From positions 248,001 through 312,000 of the forward strand of contig NZ_BLLN01000001.1 of assembly GCF_011170125.1 (NCBI RefSeq): 64,000 nt of DNA. The letters run 5' to 3'. This document shows positions 16,692-24,969 of this stretch, piece after piece. This stretch comes from Streptomyces diastaticus subsp. diastaticus (lineage in GTDB: Bacteria; Actinomycetota; Actinomycetes; Streptomycetales; Streptomycetaceae). Under the pieces are notes generated by a model. It did not search any database. It saw nothing but the letters and a program-made list of their open reading frames with translations, and had not been told where the DNA came from. Every line of letters begins with the position of its first letter. Position 1 is the first letter of the stretch. The position numbers were made by a program, and so were the translations under genes.

Positions 16692-17639
16692 CTACCGCTT
16701 CGGCGCGGTTGCCCCGTTCCTCTTGCGCAGCCGCCACAGCCACTTCTGGGCCAGCAGGGTCAGGATGCCCGCGGCGGCGATGGCGACGAGGTTGAGGAGG
16801 AGTTGTTCGCTGGAGGCGAGGGTCTGGGTGTAGTTGCCGTAGGAGAGGGCCACGGCGGCGTTGGCGGCGGCCGGGATGGTGGTGACCGAGATGGCGACGC
16901 CGACCAGTGCGCCGGATTTGGCCGAGGTGAGGGAGAGGGTGCCGGCGATCCCGGCGAGGATGCCGACGATCAGGGAGAACACGTCGGGCGAGACGATGAA
17001 CTCGGTGGTCGGGCGGCGGCCGGTCAGCTGACTCTCGTGGAAGAGCCCTGCCGCGTCCATGCCGAGGCTGAACAGCACGGTCAACGCGATGGCCGCGGCG
17101 AAGCCGACGAGCAGACAGATGAGGCAGCGCAGTACGAGCCGTCGGCGCCGTTCCACGACGGCCACCGAGACGCCCGCCAGCGGGCCGAAGTCCGGCCCGA
17201 TGGCCATGGCGCCGACGATCAGCACGGCGTTGTCGAGGACCACACCGCAGGCGGCGAGCGTGGTGGCGAGGGTCATGAACGCCAGGTAGGTGACGGAGAG
17301 CGTCGACTCCTCGTGGATGGTCTCGGCGAGCTGGTCCCACAGGACGGCGTCGGCGCTGTCCCCCGGCGCCTCCTCCTCGGCACGGTCGGCGCCGTACGAG
17401 ACCGTCAGGTCGATGTTCTCGACGGAGATCGAGCCGAAGGAGTCGACACCCAGCTCGCGCAGCGCGTGCACCACGTCGTCGCCGGTCTCACGGGCGACGT
17501 CGCAGAGGACCACGTCGCCCTCCGGCTCACGGGCCGCCCCGGGCAGCACGATGAGGTTGTACGTCCCGGCGACCTCGCGCAACGTGGTGACGACGTCCTC
17601 GGCGCGCTCGCTCGGAGTGATGATCCGCAAGTGCAGCAT
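16692..17639 (-). CDS. DUF389 family integral membrane protein
   Basis: A 315-residue membrane protein. The first 90 residues form a soluble ferredoxin-like domain (MLHLRIITPSERAEDVVTTL). About six helices follow, with the DUF389 core motif NAVLIVGAMAIGPDFGPLAG near residue 140 and AISVTTIPAAANAAVALSYG near 260. The family's function is not established. The start ATG 17639 is supported by a TAACCT box ending 6 nt upstream, so the mRNA is probably leaderless. It is monocistronic, with divergent non-coding sequence to the right. Confidence 0.85.
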   Translation of the reverse strand: MLHLRIITPSERAEDVVTTLREVAGTYNLIVLPGAAREPEGDVVLCDVARETGDDVVHALRELGVDSFGSISVENIDLTVSYGADRAEEEAPGDSADAVLWDQLAETIHEESTLSVTYLAFMTLATTLAACGVVLDNAVLIVGAMAIGPDFGPLAGVSVAVVERRRRLVLRCLICLLVGFAAAIALTVLFSLGMDAAGLFHESQLTGRRPTTEFIVSPDVFSLIVGILAGIAGTLSLTSAKSGALVGVAISVTTIPAAANAAVALSYGNYTQTLASSEQLLLNLVAIAAAGILTLLAQKWLWRLRKRNGATAPKR

Positions 17640-17651
17640 GACGGCAGGTTA

Positions 17652-18083
17652 GGACGGGGCCGGTGGTGAGAGCCCGGCATCCGCTCGCCGGGGCTCGCGT
17701 GTCCCGCGGAGCACACGCTCCTCCGGCACCGGGCCGGTCGCCGGGCGGCGGTCCACGCCGATCGCGGTGAGAGCCGGCTCGTGGGTACCGTGCCGGCGGG
17801 CGCAGCGGGCGGGGCCGCCCTCGTGACGGGAGGCGCCGCTGCTCATGGCCGGCGCCTCGCGAGACCACGGCACCCGTCCGCCAACCGGCCCGGAAGGGGC
17901 TTCGGGCGTGGGCCCGGCCCCGGTTCGCGGCGTCGTCCGGGGGCACACGCGCAGAAGGGGAGCGGAGCCACGCGGCGGGGAGGAACCCCGGGCGACCGCC
18001 AGGCTCCCGCCCTTCCCCCCGCCTCCGCGCCACCGCCCGCGCCCGCGTGCGGCCCGTGCGACGGGAGGCACCGAGGAGATGCC
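17652..18083. other. Gap, no gene recognised
   Basis: About 430 bp between the DUF389 promoter and a small membrane-protein gene. The reading frames show Arg/Pro/Gly-rich low-complexity translations on both strands. Nothing is supported beyond the presumed promoter for the small gene. Confidence 0.5.
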
Positions 18084-18215
18084 ATGCACACGCTCGACGC
18101 AGTGGACACCCTGGCTCAGCGGACCGGGGAGAACGTTCCCCCGTGGCTGACCGTCCTGGTCCTGGCGGGCTGCCTGGTGATGGTGGTCGTCCTGCTCAGG
18201 CGCCGTGAGGAGTGA
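18084..18215 (+). CDS. Small single-span membrane protein (43 aa)
   Basis: ATG at 18084 preceded by GAGGAG (18073-18078) at 5 nt. The product MHTLDAVDTLAQRTGENV is followed by a clear transmembrane helix (WLTVLVLAGCLVMVVVLL) and a basic end RRREE, giving N-out/C-in topology by the positive-inside rule. It has no recognisable domain. It stands alone between the DUF389 protein and the convergent amidohydrolase. The ribosome binding site, amphipathic N-terminus and clean helix support a real gene, although so short a frame could be chance. Possible roles include modulation of a membrane complex; unknown. Confidence 0.6.
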   Translation: MHTLDAVDTLAQRTGENVPPWLTVLVLAGCLVMVVVLLRRREE

Positions 18216-18347
18216 CCCGGAGAAGTGACCCGCACCGGATCGCAGCGGGGAACCCGCGGCCCCCGGCAGCCGCGCCACCCATCCCGCCCCGCCACCCACT
18301 CACCCGAGCACGCCGTCGCGGCCGGAGGCCGGGGCGGCCTCCTGTGC

Positions 18348-19631
18348 TCAGCCCCGCTCTTCCGCGTCGAGCAGGGCCGCCGCCGTGAACATCTCCACGC
18401 CCACCCGGATCGCCTCCTCGTCGACGTCGAAGTCGCCCCGGTGGAGGTCGCGGGAGACCGGGTCGCCGGGGCGGCGGACGCCGAGGCGGGCCATGGCGCC
18501 GGGAACGTGTTCGAGGTACCAGGAGAAGTCCTCGCCGCCGAGGCTCTGCTCGGTCCCCTCGACCGACTGGGCGCCGCGGCGGACGGCCATGGCCTGGTGG
18601 AGGAGTTCGGCGGCGGCGGGGTCGTTGACGACCGGCGGGACGCCGCGGATGTAGGTGATCTCGGGCTTGGCGCCGTACAGGGCGGCGATCTCGTCGATGG
18701 CGGCGTGGACCAGGTCGGGAGCCAGCCGCCAGGCGTCGAGGTCGAGGCAGCGCACGGTGCCGGAGAGTTCCGCGTGCTGGGGGATGACGTTGGGGGCGTG
18801 GCCGGAGTCGATCCGCCCCCAGGTGACGGCGAGGCCGGAGCGGGCGTCGACGCGGCGGGCGACCAGCGCGGGCACGTCGGTGACGACCTTGGCGGCGGCG
18901 GTGACCAGGTCGGTGGTGAGGTGCGGGCGGGCGGTGTGGCCGCCGGGGCCGTCGAGGGCGATCTCCAGCCGGTCGCAGGCGGAGGTGATGGGGCCGACGC
19001 GCAGGCCGACGCGGCCCGCGTCGACCTTGGGGTCGCAGTGGACGGCGAGGATGCGGCCGACGCCGTCCAGGACGCCGTCCTCGACGGCGTCGGCGGCCCC
19101 GCCGGGCAGCACCTCCTCGGCGGGCTGGAAGAGCAGCCGCACCGGGTGCGGCAGCTTGCCCTCACGGTCGAGGGCGGCGAGCACCAGCCCGGCACCGAGG
19201 ACGGTGGTGGTGTGCACGTCGTGGCCGCAGGCGTGGGCGCGGTCCGGGACCGTGGAGCGGTACGGGGCGTCCGCCTTGGTGTCCGGGATGGGCAGCGCGT
19301 CGATGTCGGCGCGCAGCGCCAGCATGCCGCGCTCGTCGCCGTCGGCGCGGGTGCCGATGTCGCAGATGAGCCCGGTGCCGGAGTCGAGGACGCGGGGCTG
19401 GAGACCGGCCTGTTCCAGCCGGGTCTTGATGGCCAGCGTCGTCCGGAATTCCTGGTTGCCGAGCTCCGGGTGCATGTGCAGGTCACGCCGGAAGGCGATG
19501 AGCTCGGCACAGAGGCGGTCGGGGAGCGTCCCGGCGATCTCCGTGGCGGCCGGTACGGCGTCGGCGGCCAGGTCGCGGGTGGGCTCGGCAGGGGCAGGGG
19601 CACCGGGTTCGCGGGACATCAGTCGGTTCAC
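18348..19631 (-). CDS. M20-family amidohydrolase (hippurate hydrolase/aminoacylase type)
   Basis: A metal-dependent amidohydrolase of the M20D type, cleaving N-acyl amino acids or amino-acid conjugates. The metal-ligand motifs are in order: LRADIDALPIPD, ACGHDVHTTTVLGAG, QPAEEVLPGGA and ILAVHCDPK, followed by the dimerisation insert (DRLEIALDGPGGHTARPHL), and the last ligand region SLGGEDFSWYLE. The start GTG 19631 (VNRLMSREPG) is preferred over ATG 19619 because a TAACCT box ends 7 nt before it, the typical leaderless geometry. It lies downstream of the glycopolymer cluster in the same direction but has its own promoter. The natural substrate is not evident. Confidence 0.9.
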   Translation of the reverse strand: MNRLMSREPGAPAPAEPTRDLAADAVPAATEIAGTLPDRLCAELIAFRRDLHMHPELGNQEFRTTLAIKTRLEQAGLQPRVLDSGTGLICDIGTRADGDERGMLALRADIDALPIPDTKADAPYRSTVPDRAHACGHDVHTTTVLGAGLVLAALDREGKLPHPVRLLFQPAEEVLPGGAADAVEDGVLDGVGRILAVHCDPKVDAGRVGLRVGPITSACDRLEIALDGPGGHTARPHLTTDLVTAAAKVVTDVPALVARRVDARSGLAVTWGRIDSGHAPNVIPQHAELSGTVRCLDLDAWRLAPDLVHAAIDEIAALYGAKPEITYIRGVPPVVNDPAAAELLHQAMAVRRGAQSVEGTEQSLGGEDFSWYLEHVPGAMARLGVRRPGDPVSRDLHRGDFDVDEEAIRVGVEMFTAAALLDAEERG

Positions 19632-19644
19632 CTTGGCAAGGTTA

Positions 19645-19937
19645 GGCCGCCGAGGGAGCCAACTCACCATCGATCAACAAAACTTCAGCCGGAAAGACGC
19701 AAGAAAAACCGGCTCCGGACGCTTACCGCACGGACACGGAGGGTATGAAGTTTGCTTTTGCCCGGCGTTCACCTGCGGTGATGGCGTTCTGTTCAAGCCA
19801 TGGGGAGCGGGGGCGGCCGGGCCGGATCGCGTGGGCGTCCGTCTCACCTGGTGGGCACCCGTGCGGCGGAACGGCCCGGCTGCCGGGCCGTCGCGGCGTC
19901 CCCGGGCCGGGCCGCCGGCTCCCGGATCGTGGGCTCC
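19645..19937. promoter_or_regulatory. Intergenic region with GTTCACC element
   Basis: About 300 bp, noticeably A+T-richer than its surroundings at 19670-19770. GTTCACC at 19767-19773 lies inside CCCGGCGTTCACC (19761-19773), a 13-mer found again at 24901-24913 next to the divergent promoters of the same cluster. GTTCAAG follows at 19791-19797. GTTCACC is the known core of Streptomyces PhoP (PHO-box) repeats, although the second units here do not match well. A 6-bp arm pair AGCCGG/CCGGCT (19687-19714) is a weak terminator candidate. Confidence 0.4.
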
Positions 19938-21086
19938 TCAGGGGTTCGAGGGCAGGGAGGTGAGCCGGTGCGCCGCTCGGGCGCTGCTGGTCACCCCCGC
20001 GAGGAACCCCTGGGCGCGCGGTGAGGCGTGCCCGGTCAGCCAGTCCGGGTCGATGTCCAGGACCGCGATCCGCACCCCGGTGCCGGCCAGCGCCAGGGGC
20101 AGGGTGTGCACCACGGTCGAGGGGAAGCTGAGCAGGGTGCGGCCGGTGGGGCCGCGCCGCGCTGTCAGCTCCAGCGGCAGGTCGGGGCGGACCACCTCCA
20201 GGCCGGTGCCGTCGGTGAGGTGGCGCAGTTTGGCGGCGCTCTCCCGGCGGTGCGCGAAGTAGCGGGTGACGCCGTGCGCCCGGACCAGGGCGTGCACGGC
20301 CTCGCGGTAGCGGGCCTCGTCGACGACACCGGTCTCCACCAGCGAGGTCCCGACCAGGTCCGCGCCACCGGTCAGCCGCGGCGGGCCGAAGCGGGCCCGC
20401 GTCCAGGCGAGCGTGTTGCGGGTGAGGGTGAGCCCCTCGGGCGCCGCGTCCACCGGCATCGCCGAGAACACCTCGATCCGCGGGTGCCCCCCGCCGGGGG
20501 TGAGGCGGCGCCGGGCGGCCGCGGATACGGGGGCGAGCAGCAGCTCGCGGGGACCGCGGCGGCCGCCGCGCCGGTGCCAGCGGACCAGGCGCTCGCCGCG
20601 GGCCAGCTGGGCGAGGAACTCCACGGTGGCCGTCCCGTCGTCCACCACGACCAGGTCGCGGGCGCGGCTGAGGGCGAGCAGGAGCTGCACGTAACGGGAG
20701 AACGGGTCGCCTATGACGACCCGGCCGGCCGTCCGCAGCCGGGGCGCGAGGCCCCGGACGGTGGCCAGCGGCGCGGCCGCCCCGCCCCTGGCCTCCTCCC
20801 ACCGGACCTCGATCCCCTCGCCCCGGGCCAGCTCGGCCATGCGGCGGAGCTGGCCCCGGGACATCGGGTCGAGCGGCGAGAGGACGACCAGGGTGAGGCG
20901 TTCCTTCGGCTGACCCGAGGCGTGGGCCCACTCCAGGACGTTGAGGAGCTGGACGGGACTCTCCACGAAGGCCAGCGCCTCGCCCTCGCCCCGGGCGCGC
21001 CGGGCGGGCCCGCCGTACGCGGGTCCCGGCGCGGGCGGCTCGGCCCCCGGCTGCCCGGGGCGGGGGTCAGACGGCGGCGGGCTCAC
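19938..21086 (-). CDS. Polysialyltransferase-like glycosyltransferase
   Basis: A 382-residue predicted cytoplasmic glycosyltransferase resembling the alpha-2,8-polysialyltransferase/GT52-like families that transfer nonulosonic acid residues from CMP donors. Supporting features are the N-terminal domain with ALAFVESPVQLLNVLEW, the central VVVDDGTATVEFLAQ loop, and C-terminal FAHRRESAAKLRHL with LPLELTARRGPTGRTLLSFPST, where family members place the CMP-binding His and Ser/Thr residues. It overlaps the neuB gene by 20 bp and is read from a GTG inside it, so it is co-translated with the nonulosonate synthase. It is probably a polymerising or side-chain transferase of the surface glycopolymer. 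A second homologue is at 25992. Confidence 0.75.
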   Translation of the reverse strand: MSPPPSDPRPGQPGAEPPAPGPAYGGPARRARGEGEALAFVESPVQLLNVLEWAHASGQPKERLTLVVLSPLDPMSRGQLRRMAELARGEGIEVRWEEARGGAAAPLATVRGLAPRLRTAGRVVIGDPFSRYVQLLLALSRARDLVVVDDGTATVEFLAQLARGERLVRWHRRGGRRGPRELLLAPVSAAARRRLTPGGGHPRIEVFSAMPVDAAPEGLTLTRNTLAWTRARFGPPRLTGGADLVGTSLVETGVVDEARYREAVHALVRAHGVTRYFAHRRESAAKLRHLTDGTGLEVVRPDLPLELTARRGPTGRTLLSFPSTVVHTLPLALAGTGVRIAVLDIDPDWLTGHASPRAQGFLAGVTSSARAAHRLTSLPSNP

Positions 21087-22011
21087 GGCCGGCCTCGGCC
21101 TGGGCCTCGGCGACGACGCCGGGGACGCGGCGGAGCTTCTTCATGGGGCCCAGCTCCGACTCGTAGACCTGCTTGACGCCGTCGCCGAGGGACTCCTCGA
21201 TGGTGCGGATGTCGCGGACCAGGCGGGCCAGGCCCTGCGGCTCGACGGAGGCGGCCTGGTCGGAGCCCCACATGGCGCGGTCGAGGGTGATGTGGCGCTC
21301 GACGAAGGCGGCGCCGAGGGCGACGGCGGCCAGCGTGGTCTGGAGCCCGGTCTCGTGGCCGGAGTAGCCGATCGGGACGTTGGGGTACTCGGCCTGGAGG
21401 GTGTGGATGACCCGGAGGTTCAGCTCCTCGGCCTTGGCCGGGTAGGTGGACGTGGCGTGGCAGAGCAGGATGTTGTCGCTGCCGAGGACCTCGACCGCGT
21501 GCCGGATCTGGCGCGGGGTGGACATGCCGGTGGAGAGGATGACGGTGCGGCCGGTGGCGCGCAGGGCGCGCAGCAGTTCGTCGTCGGTGAGGGAGGCGGA
21601 GGCCACCTTGTGGGCGGGCACGTCGAACTTCTCCAGGAAGGCGACGGCCTCGGTGTCCCACGGGGAGGCGAACCAGTCGATGCCGCGCTTCCTGCAGTAG
21701 GCGTCGATGGCGCGGTACTCGTCCTCGCCGAACTCCACGCGGTGGCGGTAGTCGATGTAGGTCATGCGGCCCCAGGGGGTGTCGCGCTCGATGTCCCACT
21801 GGTCGCGCGGGGTGCAGATCTCCGGGGTGCGCTTCTGGAACTTGACCGCGTCGCAGCCGGCGTCGGCGGCGGCGTCGATGAGGGCGAGGGCGTTCTCCAG
21901 GTCGCCGTTGTGGTTGATGCCGATCTCGCCGGTGACGTAGACGGGCTGGCCGGGGCCGGCGGTGCGGGTGCCGAGGGTGCGCAGGCGCGGGTTGGTGCTC
22001 TGGTCGCTCAT
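21067..22011 (-). CDS. NeuB-family nonulosonic acid synthase lacking the SAF domain (Kdn/sialic acid synthase)
   Basis: Condenses phosphoenolpyruvate with mannose or N-acetylmannosamine to give Kdn or N-acetylneuraminate. The NeuB TIM barrel is clear: YVTGEIGINHNGDLENALAL, CDAVKFQKRTPE, then WFASPWDTEAVAFLEKF, VASASLTDDELLRAL, ILSTGMSTPRQI, CHATSTYPAKAEELNL, IGYSGHETGLQTTLAA, ERHITLDRAMWGSDQAASVEP. The protein stops at 314 residues, soon after the barrel. The C-terminal antifreeze-like SAF domain (about 60 residues) found in most bacterial NeuB is absent. The SAF arginine that contacts the N-acetyl group of the substrate in characterised NeuB is therefore missing, consistent with Kdn rather than Neu5Ac synthesis. 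It is cotranscribed with the NeuA fusion (68-bp gap). Confidence 0.87.
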   Translation of the reverse strand: MSDQSTNPRLRTLGTRTAGPGQPVYVTGEIGINHNGDLENALALIDAAADAGCDAVKFQKRTPEICTPRDQWDIERDTPWGRMTYIDYRHRVEFGEDEYRAIDAYCRKRGIDWFASPWDTEAVAFLEKFDVPAHKVASASLTDDELLRALRATGRTVILSTGMSTPRQIRHAVEVLGSDNILLCHATSTYPAKAEELNLRVIHTLQAEYPNVPIGYSGHETGLQTTLAAVALGAAFVERHITLDRAMWGSDQAASVEPQGLARLVRDIRTIEESLGDGVKQVYESELGPMKKLRRVPGVVAEAQAEAGREPAAV

Positions 22012-22078
22012 GGGGTGGTTCCTCACGTGATGGGTCCGGTGTACGGGGTCGGTGCGGTGGTCGGGGGTGTGAGCCGGG

Positions 22079-23326
22079 TCAGGGCCGGGTGGTGGCGTGG
22101 CCGGGGTCCGTAGGGCGCGGGCTCCGCAGGTCGGGGCCCAGCAGCCAGGAGGCGATCTCCCGGACGGCGCCCCGGCCGCCGGGGGCGGTGGTGACCGCGC
22201 GGGCGGCGCGGCGTACCGGTTCGTGGGCGCCGGCGACGGCGACGGGCCAGCCGGCCAGGGCGAAGCAGGGCAGGTCGTTGGCGTCGTTGCCCGCGTACAG
22301 GACGCGGGCGGGGTCGACGCCCTGCTCGTCGCACCACTGCTTGAGCGCCTCGTCCTTGCGGTCGACGCCGTGCAGGACGGGGATGCGCAGCTTGCGGGCG
22401 CGGGCGGTGACCACCGGGTTCTGCTCGGTGGACAGGATGAGCAGCGGGATGCCGGCGTCGCGCAGGGCGGCGATACCGAGGCCGTCGCCGCGGTGGACGC
22501 TGACGCGCTCGCGGCCCTCGGCGTCGATCTGCACGGTGTCGTCGGTCTGGGTGCCGTCGAAGTCGAGGACGACCGCGTCGACGTCGCCGGGCCCGGGGCG
22601 GCTGCCGCAGGGTGCCTCGTTTCCGTCGAGGAGCGGCGCGAGGGCGCGGGCCCGGGCGAGCTCGTGCGGGTCGTCGATCTCCAGGACGCGTGCGGGGTCG
22701 GTGCGGACCAGCGCGGTGCGGCCGAAGAAGCGGTGGCGTACGGCGCGGAAGCCGTCGGCGCGCATCGCGTAGGCGGCGCCGGTCTCCAGCAGGTCCTCGG
22801 GCCGGTCCTGGCGGCGGGGCCGGTGGGCGGCGTCGTGGTTGACGCCGTGGCCGCTGCTGGGGGTGGCGCCGGTGGCCAGGTCCCGCCAGAGGAAGCCGTG
22901 GAAGGGCGCGGCGGTGACGGCGGTGTCGGCGCCCTCCAGGACGGCCGAGGTGACGCCGTCGACGTCGTCGGCGGTGAGGAAGGGGCTGGTGCACTGCACG
23001 AGGAGGACCACGTCGGCGAGGCGGCCGTGCCGGGCCTCGTCGGCGTCCAGCGCGTGCAGCACGGCGGCCTCGCTGGTGGCGGTGTCGCCGGAGAGCGGCG
23101 CGGGCCGGTCCACCACCGTGGCCCCGGCGGCGCGGGCGGCCTCGGCGATGGCCGGGTCGTCCGTGGAGACCAGCACCTCGCTGACGAGGCGGGCGGAGCG
23201 GCAGGCGCGCACGGCACGGGCGACCAGCGGCACGCCGCCGACCTCGGCGAGGTTCTTGGCCGGGACGCCCTTGGAGCCGCCCCGGGCGGGGATGACGGCG
23301 AGGACGCGGGGGGCGGGGTCGCGCAT
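22079..23326 (-). CDS. Fused CMP-nonulosonate synthetase (NeuA) and HAD phosphatase (KdsC-like)
   Basis: A 415-residue two-domain enzyme. Residues 1-235 are a NeuA/CMP-acylneuraminate cytidylyltransferase: VLAVIPARGGSKGVPAKNLAEV (nucleotide-binding P-loop), STDDPAIAEAARAAGA, VVLLVQCTSPFLTADDVDG and EIDDPHELARARALAPLL. From about residue 252 a C1-capless HAD phosphatase follows: AVVLDFDGTQTDDTVQID (motif I with the nucleophile Asp), LLILSTEQNPVVTARARKL (motif II), and YAGNDANDLPCFALAGWPVAVA (motif III/IV). It would activate Kdn/Neu5Ac as the CMP donor and dephosphorylate a 9-phosphate intermediate. A similar NeuA-KdsC fusion exists in animal CMAS. AAGGAG lies 5 nt before the ATG. Confidence 0.88.
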   Translation of the reverse strand: MRDPAPRVLAVIPARGGSKGVPAKNLAEVGGVPLVARAVRACRSARLVSEVLVSTDDPAIAEAARAAGATVVDRPAPLSGDTATSEAAVLHALDADEARHGRLADVVLLVQCTSPFLTADDVDGVTSAVLEGADTAVTAAPFHGFLWRDLATGATPSSGHGVNHDAAHRPRRQDRPEDLLETGAAYAMRADGFRAVRHRFFGRTALVRTDPARVLEIDDPHELARARALAPLLDGNEAPCGSRPGPGDVDAVVLDFDGTQTDDTVQIDAEGRERVSVHRGDGLGIAALRDAGIPLLILSTEQNPVVTARARKLRIPVLHGVDRKDEALKQWCDEQGVDPARVLYAGNDANDLPCFALAGWPVAVAGAHEPVRRAARAVTTAPGGRGAVREIASWLLGPDLRSPRPTDPGHATTRP

Positions 23327-23376
23327 GGCGTCTCCTTGTGCTGTCGGGCTTGGGGGGCGGGGGGCGCCGGTGCCGG

Positions 23377-24771
23377 TCACAGGCGGCCCAGGCGGCGGAC
23401 GAGGGGGGCGACGTTCTGCACGCCGTGCCGGTAGGCGGCGCGGGCGGCACCGCGCACGGCGTCGTTGACGGCGGTGCGGGCCCGGCCGCGCAGCCCCTGG
23501 GCGGGGGCCGGGTCGAGGGCACCGGGCAGCGGTGTGCCGTCGGGCGCCAGGTGGTGGCGGGCGAGCAGGCCGGGCAGGTAGCCGGGGGCGGTGCGCGGCG
23601 TGTAGTACGGCGTGATCGGCGGCAGTTCCCTCGCCTCGGCCCGTGCCAGCAGGGCCGCGGTGCGGGCGCGGGCGGTGTCGAAGGCGGTGGCGTAGGCGGT
23701 GCCGGGGGCGACGCCGTTGCGGTCCTGCCAGGCGGGGTCGGCGGCCGGGGCGTGGCCCTCGTCGAGCCGGTCGAAGGAGGTGAGGCAGCCGGAGCCGGTG
23801 AAGTGGTGGTTGCCGAGCGCCTCGCGCACCCCGAGGTCGGTGAGGACGGCGGTGGGGATCGACCGGTGCAGGGACTCCAGGGCCGCCGTGGAGCTGATGG
23901 TGACCAGCAGGTCGGTGCGGTCCAGGACCTCGCCCATGTTGCCGTGGACGAGGCGGAGGTTCTCCGGCAGCGGCCCCCGGTCGCGGGCGAGCCGCTGGTA
24001 GGGGATCTCCTCCAGGTGCGTGGTGTGCTCGCCGGGCTTGGACCGCAGCTTCAGCAGCACCTCGCGCTCGGGGTGGGCGCGGGCGTGGCCGATGAGCCGG
24101 TCCAGCAGGTACGCGCGGTCGGCGCGGCCGGCGGGCACCGAGGGCTGGGCGGCGAAGACCACCGTGTACGGGCGGTCGGCGGGGCCGGCCGGGCGGTGCG
24201 GAGCTCCGCCGAGGAAGGGCAGCGCGGCCTCGGTGACCGCGTCGGCCCCGGCGCCGACGCCCGCGTAGACGGCACGGAAGCGTGCGGCGTCGACGGCGGA
24301 GTTGGCGAGGACCAGGTCGGCGCCGTGGCGCAGGAGCAGGCCGTCGGCGAGCTTCTCGTAGACGACGCCGACGTAGCCGGTCACGACGACCGGGCGCACG
24401 CCGTGGTCGTGGCCGAGGCGGGCGAGGCCGTGCAGGGCCGCCTGGACGGCGCCACCGACGAGGGCGAGGACGACCAGGTCGTAGGGGGCGTCGGCGGCCT
24501 GCTCGGGCCCCGCGCCGGGTGCCGTGGCGGTGTGGCGGCGCCGCAGCTCGGCGAGGAAGCCCGCGAGGGAGACCTCGGCGAGGGCGTCGGGGCGCAGGCC
24601 GACCTCGGCGAGCTGGCGCTCGGTGGGGGTGGCCCGGCCGCGCAGCAGGTAGCCGTCGGTGGCGGCGCCCTCGGGGGCGAGCCGCCCGGCGGTCAGAGCA
24701 CCCCATTTCCAGCGGGTGTCGGAATCCGCGAGAACGGCGATGCGCGGGGTTCGGTGATTGCTTGCTGGCAC
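23377..24771 (-). CDS. DUF6716-type putative glycosyltransferase
   Basis: First gene of the leftward arm of the polymer cluster, 464 residues, cytoplasmic or membrane-associated. It looks like a GT-B-type enzyme. The N-terminal Rossmann-like part begins RIAVLADSDTRWKWGAL, and the donor-domain region contains YTVVFAAQPSVPAGR, EVLLKLRSKPGEHTTH and LLVTISSTAALESLHRSIPTA, an arrangement seen in CDP/CMP- or UDP-dependent polymer glycosyltransferases and in the DUF6716 family as I remember it. I prefer GTG 24771 (VPASNHRTPR) to the TTG at 24810 because TAACGT ends 7 nt before it. 50 bp separate it from the NeuA gene. Confidence 0.78.
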   Translation of the reverse strand: MPASNHRTPRIAVLADSDTRWKWGALTAGRLAPEGAATDGYLLRGRATPTERQLAEVGLRPDALAEVSLAGFLAELRRRHTATAPGAGPEQAADAPYDLVVLALVGGAVQAALHGLARLGHDHGVRPVVVTGYVGVVYEKLADGLLLRHGADLVLANSAVDAARFRAVYAGVGAGADAVTEAALPFLGGAPHRPAGPADRPYTVVFAAQPSVPAGRADRAYLLDRLIGHARAHPEREVLLKLRSKPGEHTTHLEEIPYQRLARDRGPLPENLRLVHGNMGEVLDRTDLLVTISSTAALESLHRSIPTAVLTDLGVREALGNHHFTGSGCLTSFDRLDEGHAPAADPAWQDRNGVAPGTAYATAFDTARARTAALLARAEARELPPITPYYTPRTAPGYLPGLLARHHLAPDGTPLPGALDPAPAQGLRGRARTAVNDAVRGAARAAYRHGVQNVAPLVRRLGRL

Positions 24772-24969
24772 GTCGCCGACGTTAGGAAGGGTCGGCGCCG
24801 AAGGGCCCAACGGGACGGCAACAAAGGGTTAACAGCGCACCGACGAAAGGAATTGCGCGGCGGGGAGCGGAATTCGGCGAGGGGGTTAACAAGGTGTGCG
24901 CCCGGCGTTCACCCGGCGTACGCGCGGGCGTCGCGAAGCGGCCCTGGGGCGCCCTCTAGCGTCGATCCC
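24772..24969. promoter_or_regulatory. Divergent leaderless promoters of the glycopolymer cluster
   Basis: Two mirror-image promoters. Leftward, TAACGT (plus 24779-24784) then 7 nt then GTG 24771. Rightward, TAGCGT (24957-24962) then 7 nt then GTG 24970. Neither start has a ribosome binding site. Between them GGGTTAACA occurs twice (24827-24835 and 24883-24891), and CCCGGCGTTCACC (24901-24913) repeats the element at 19761. GTTCACC is the core heptamer of PhoP boxes. The duplicated GTTAAC motifs are candidate binding sites for a shared regulator. Confidence 0.6.

Noticed and set aside
17781..18215. A 144-codon frame as one protein
   Set aside because: The first 100 codons are low-complexity and lack a ribosome binding site; only the last 43 codons from ATG 18084 have a good site and a clear helix.
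20028..21176. Plus-strand frame opposite the polysialyltransferase-like gene
   Set aside because: Composition is Gly/Gln/His/Asp-rich and without motif; the minus strand encodes the recognisable enzyme with overlap to neuB.
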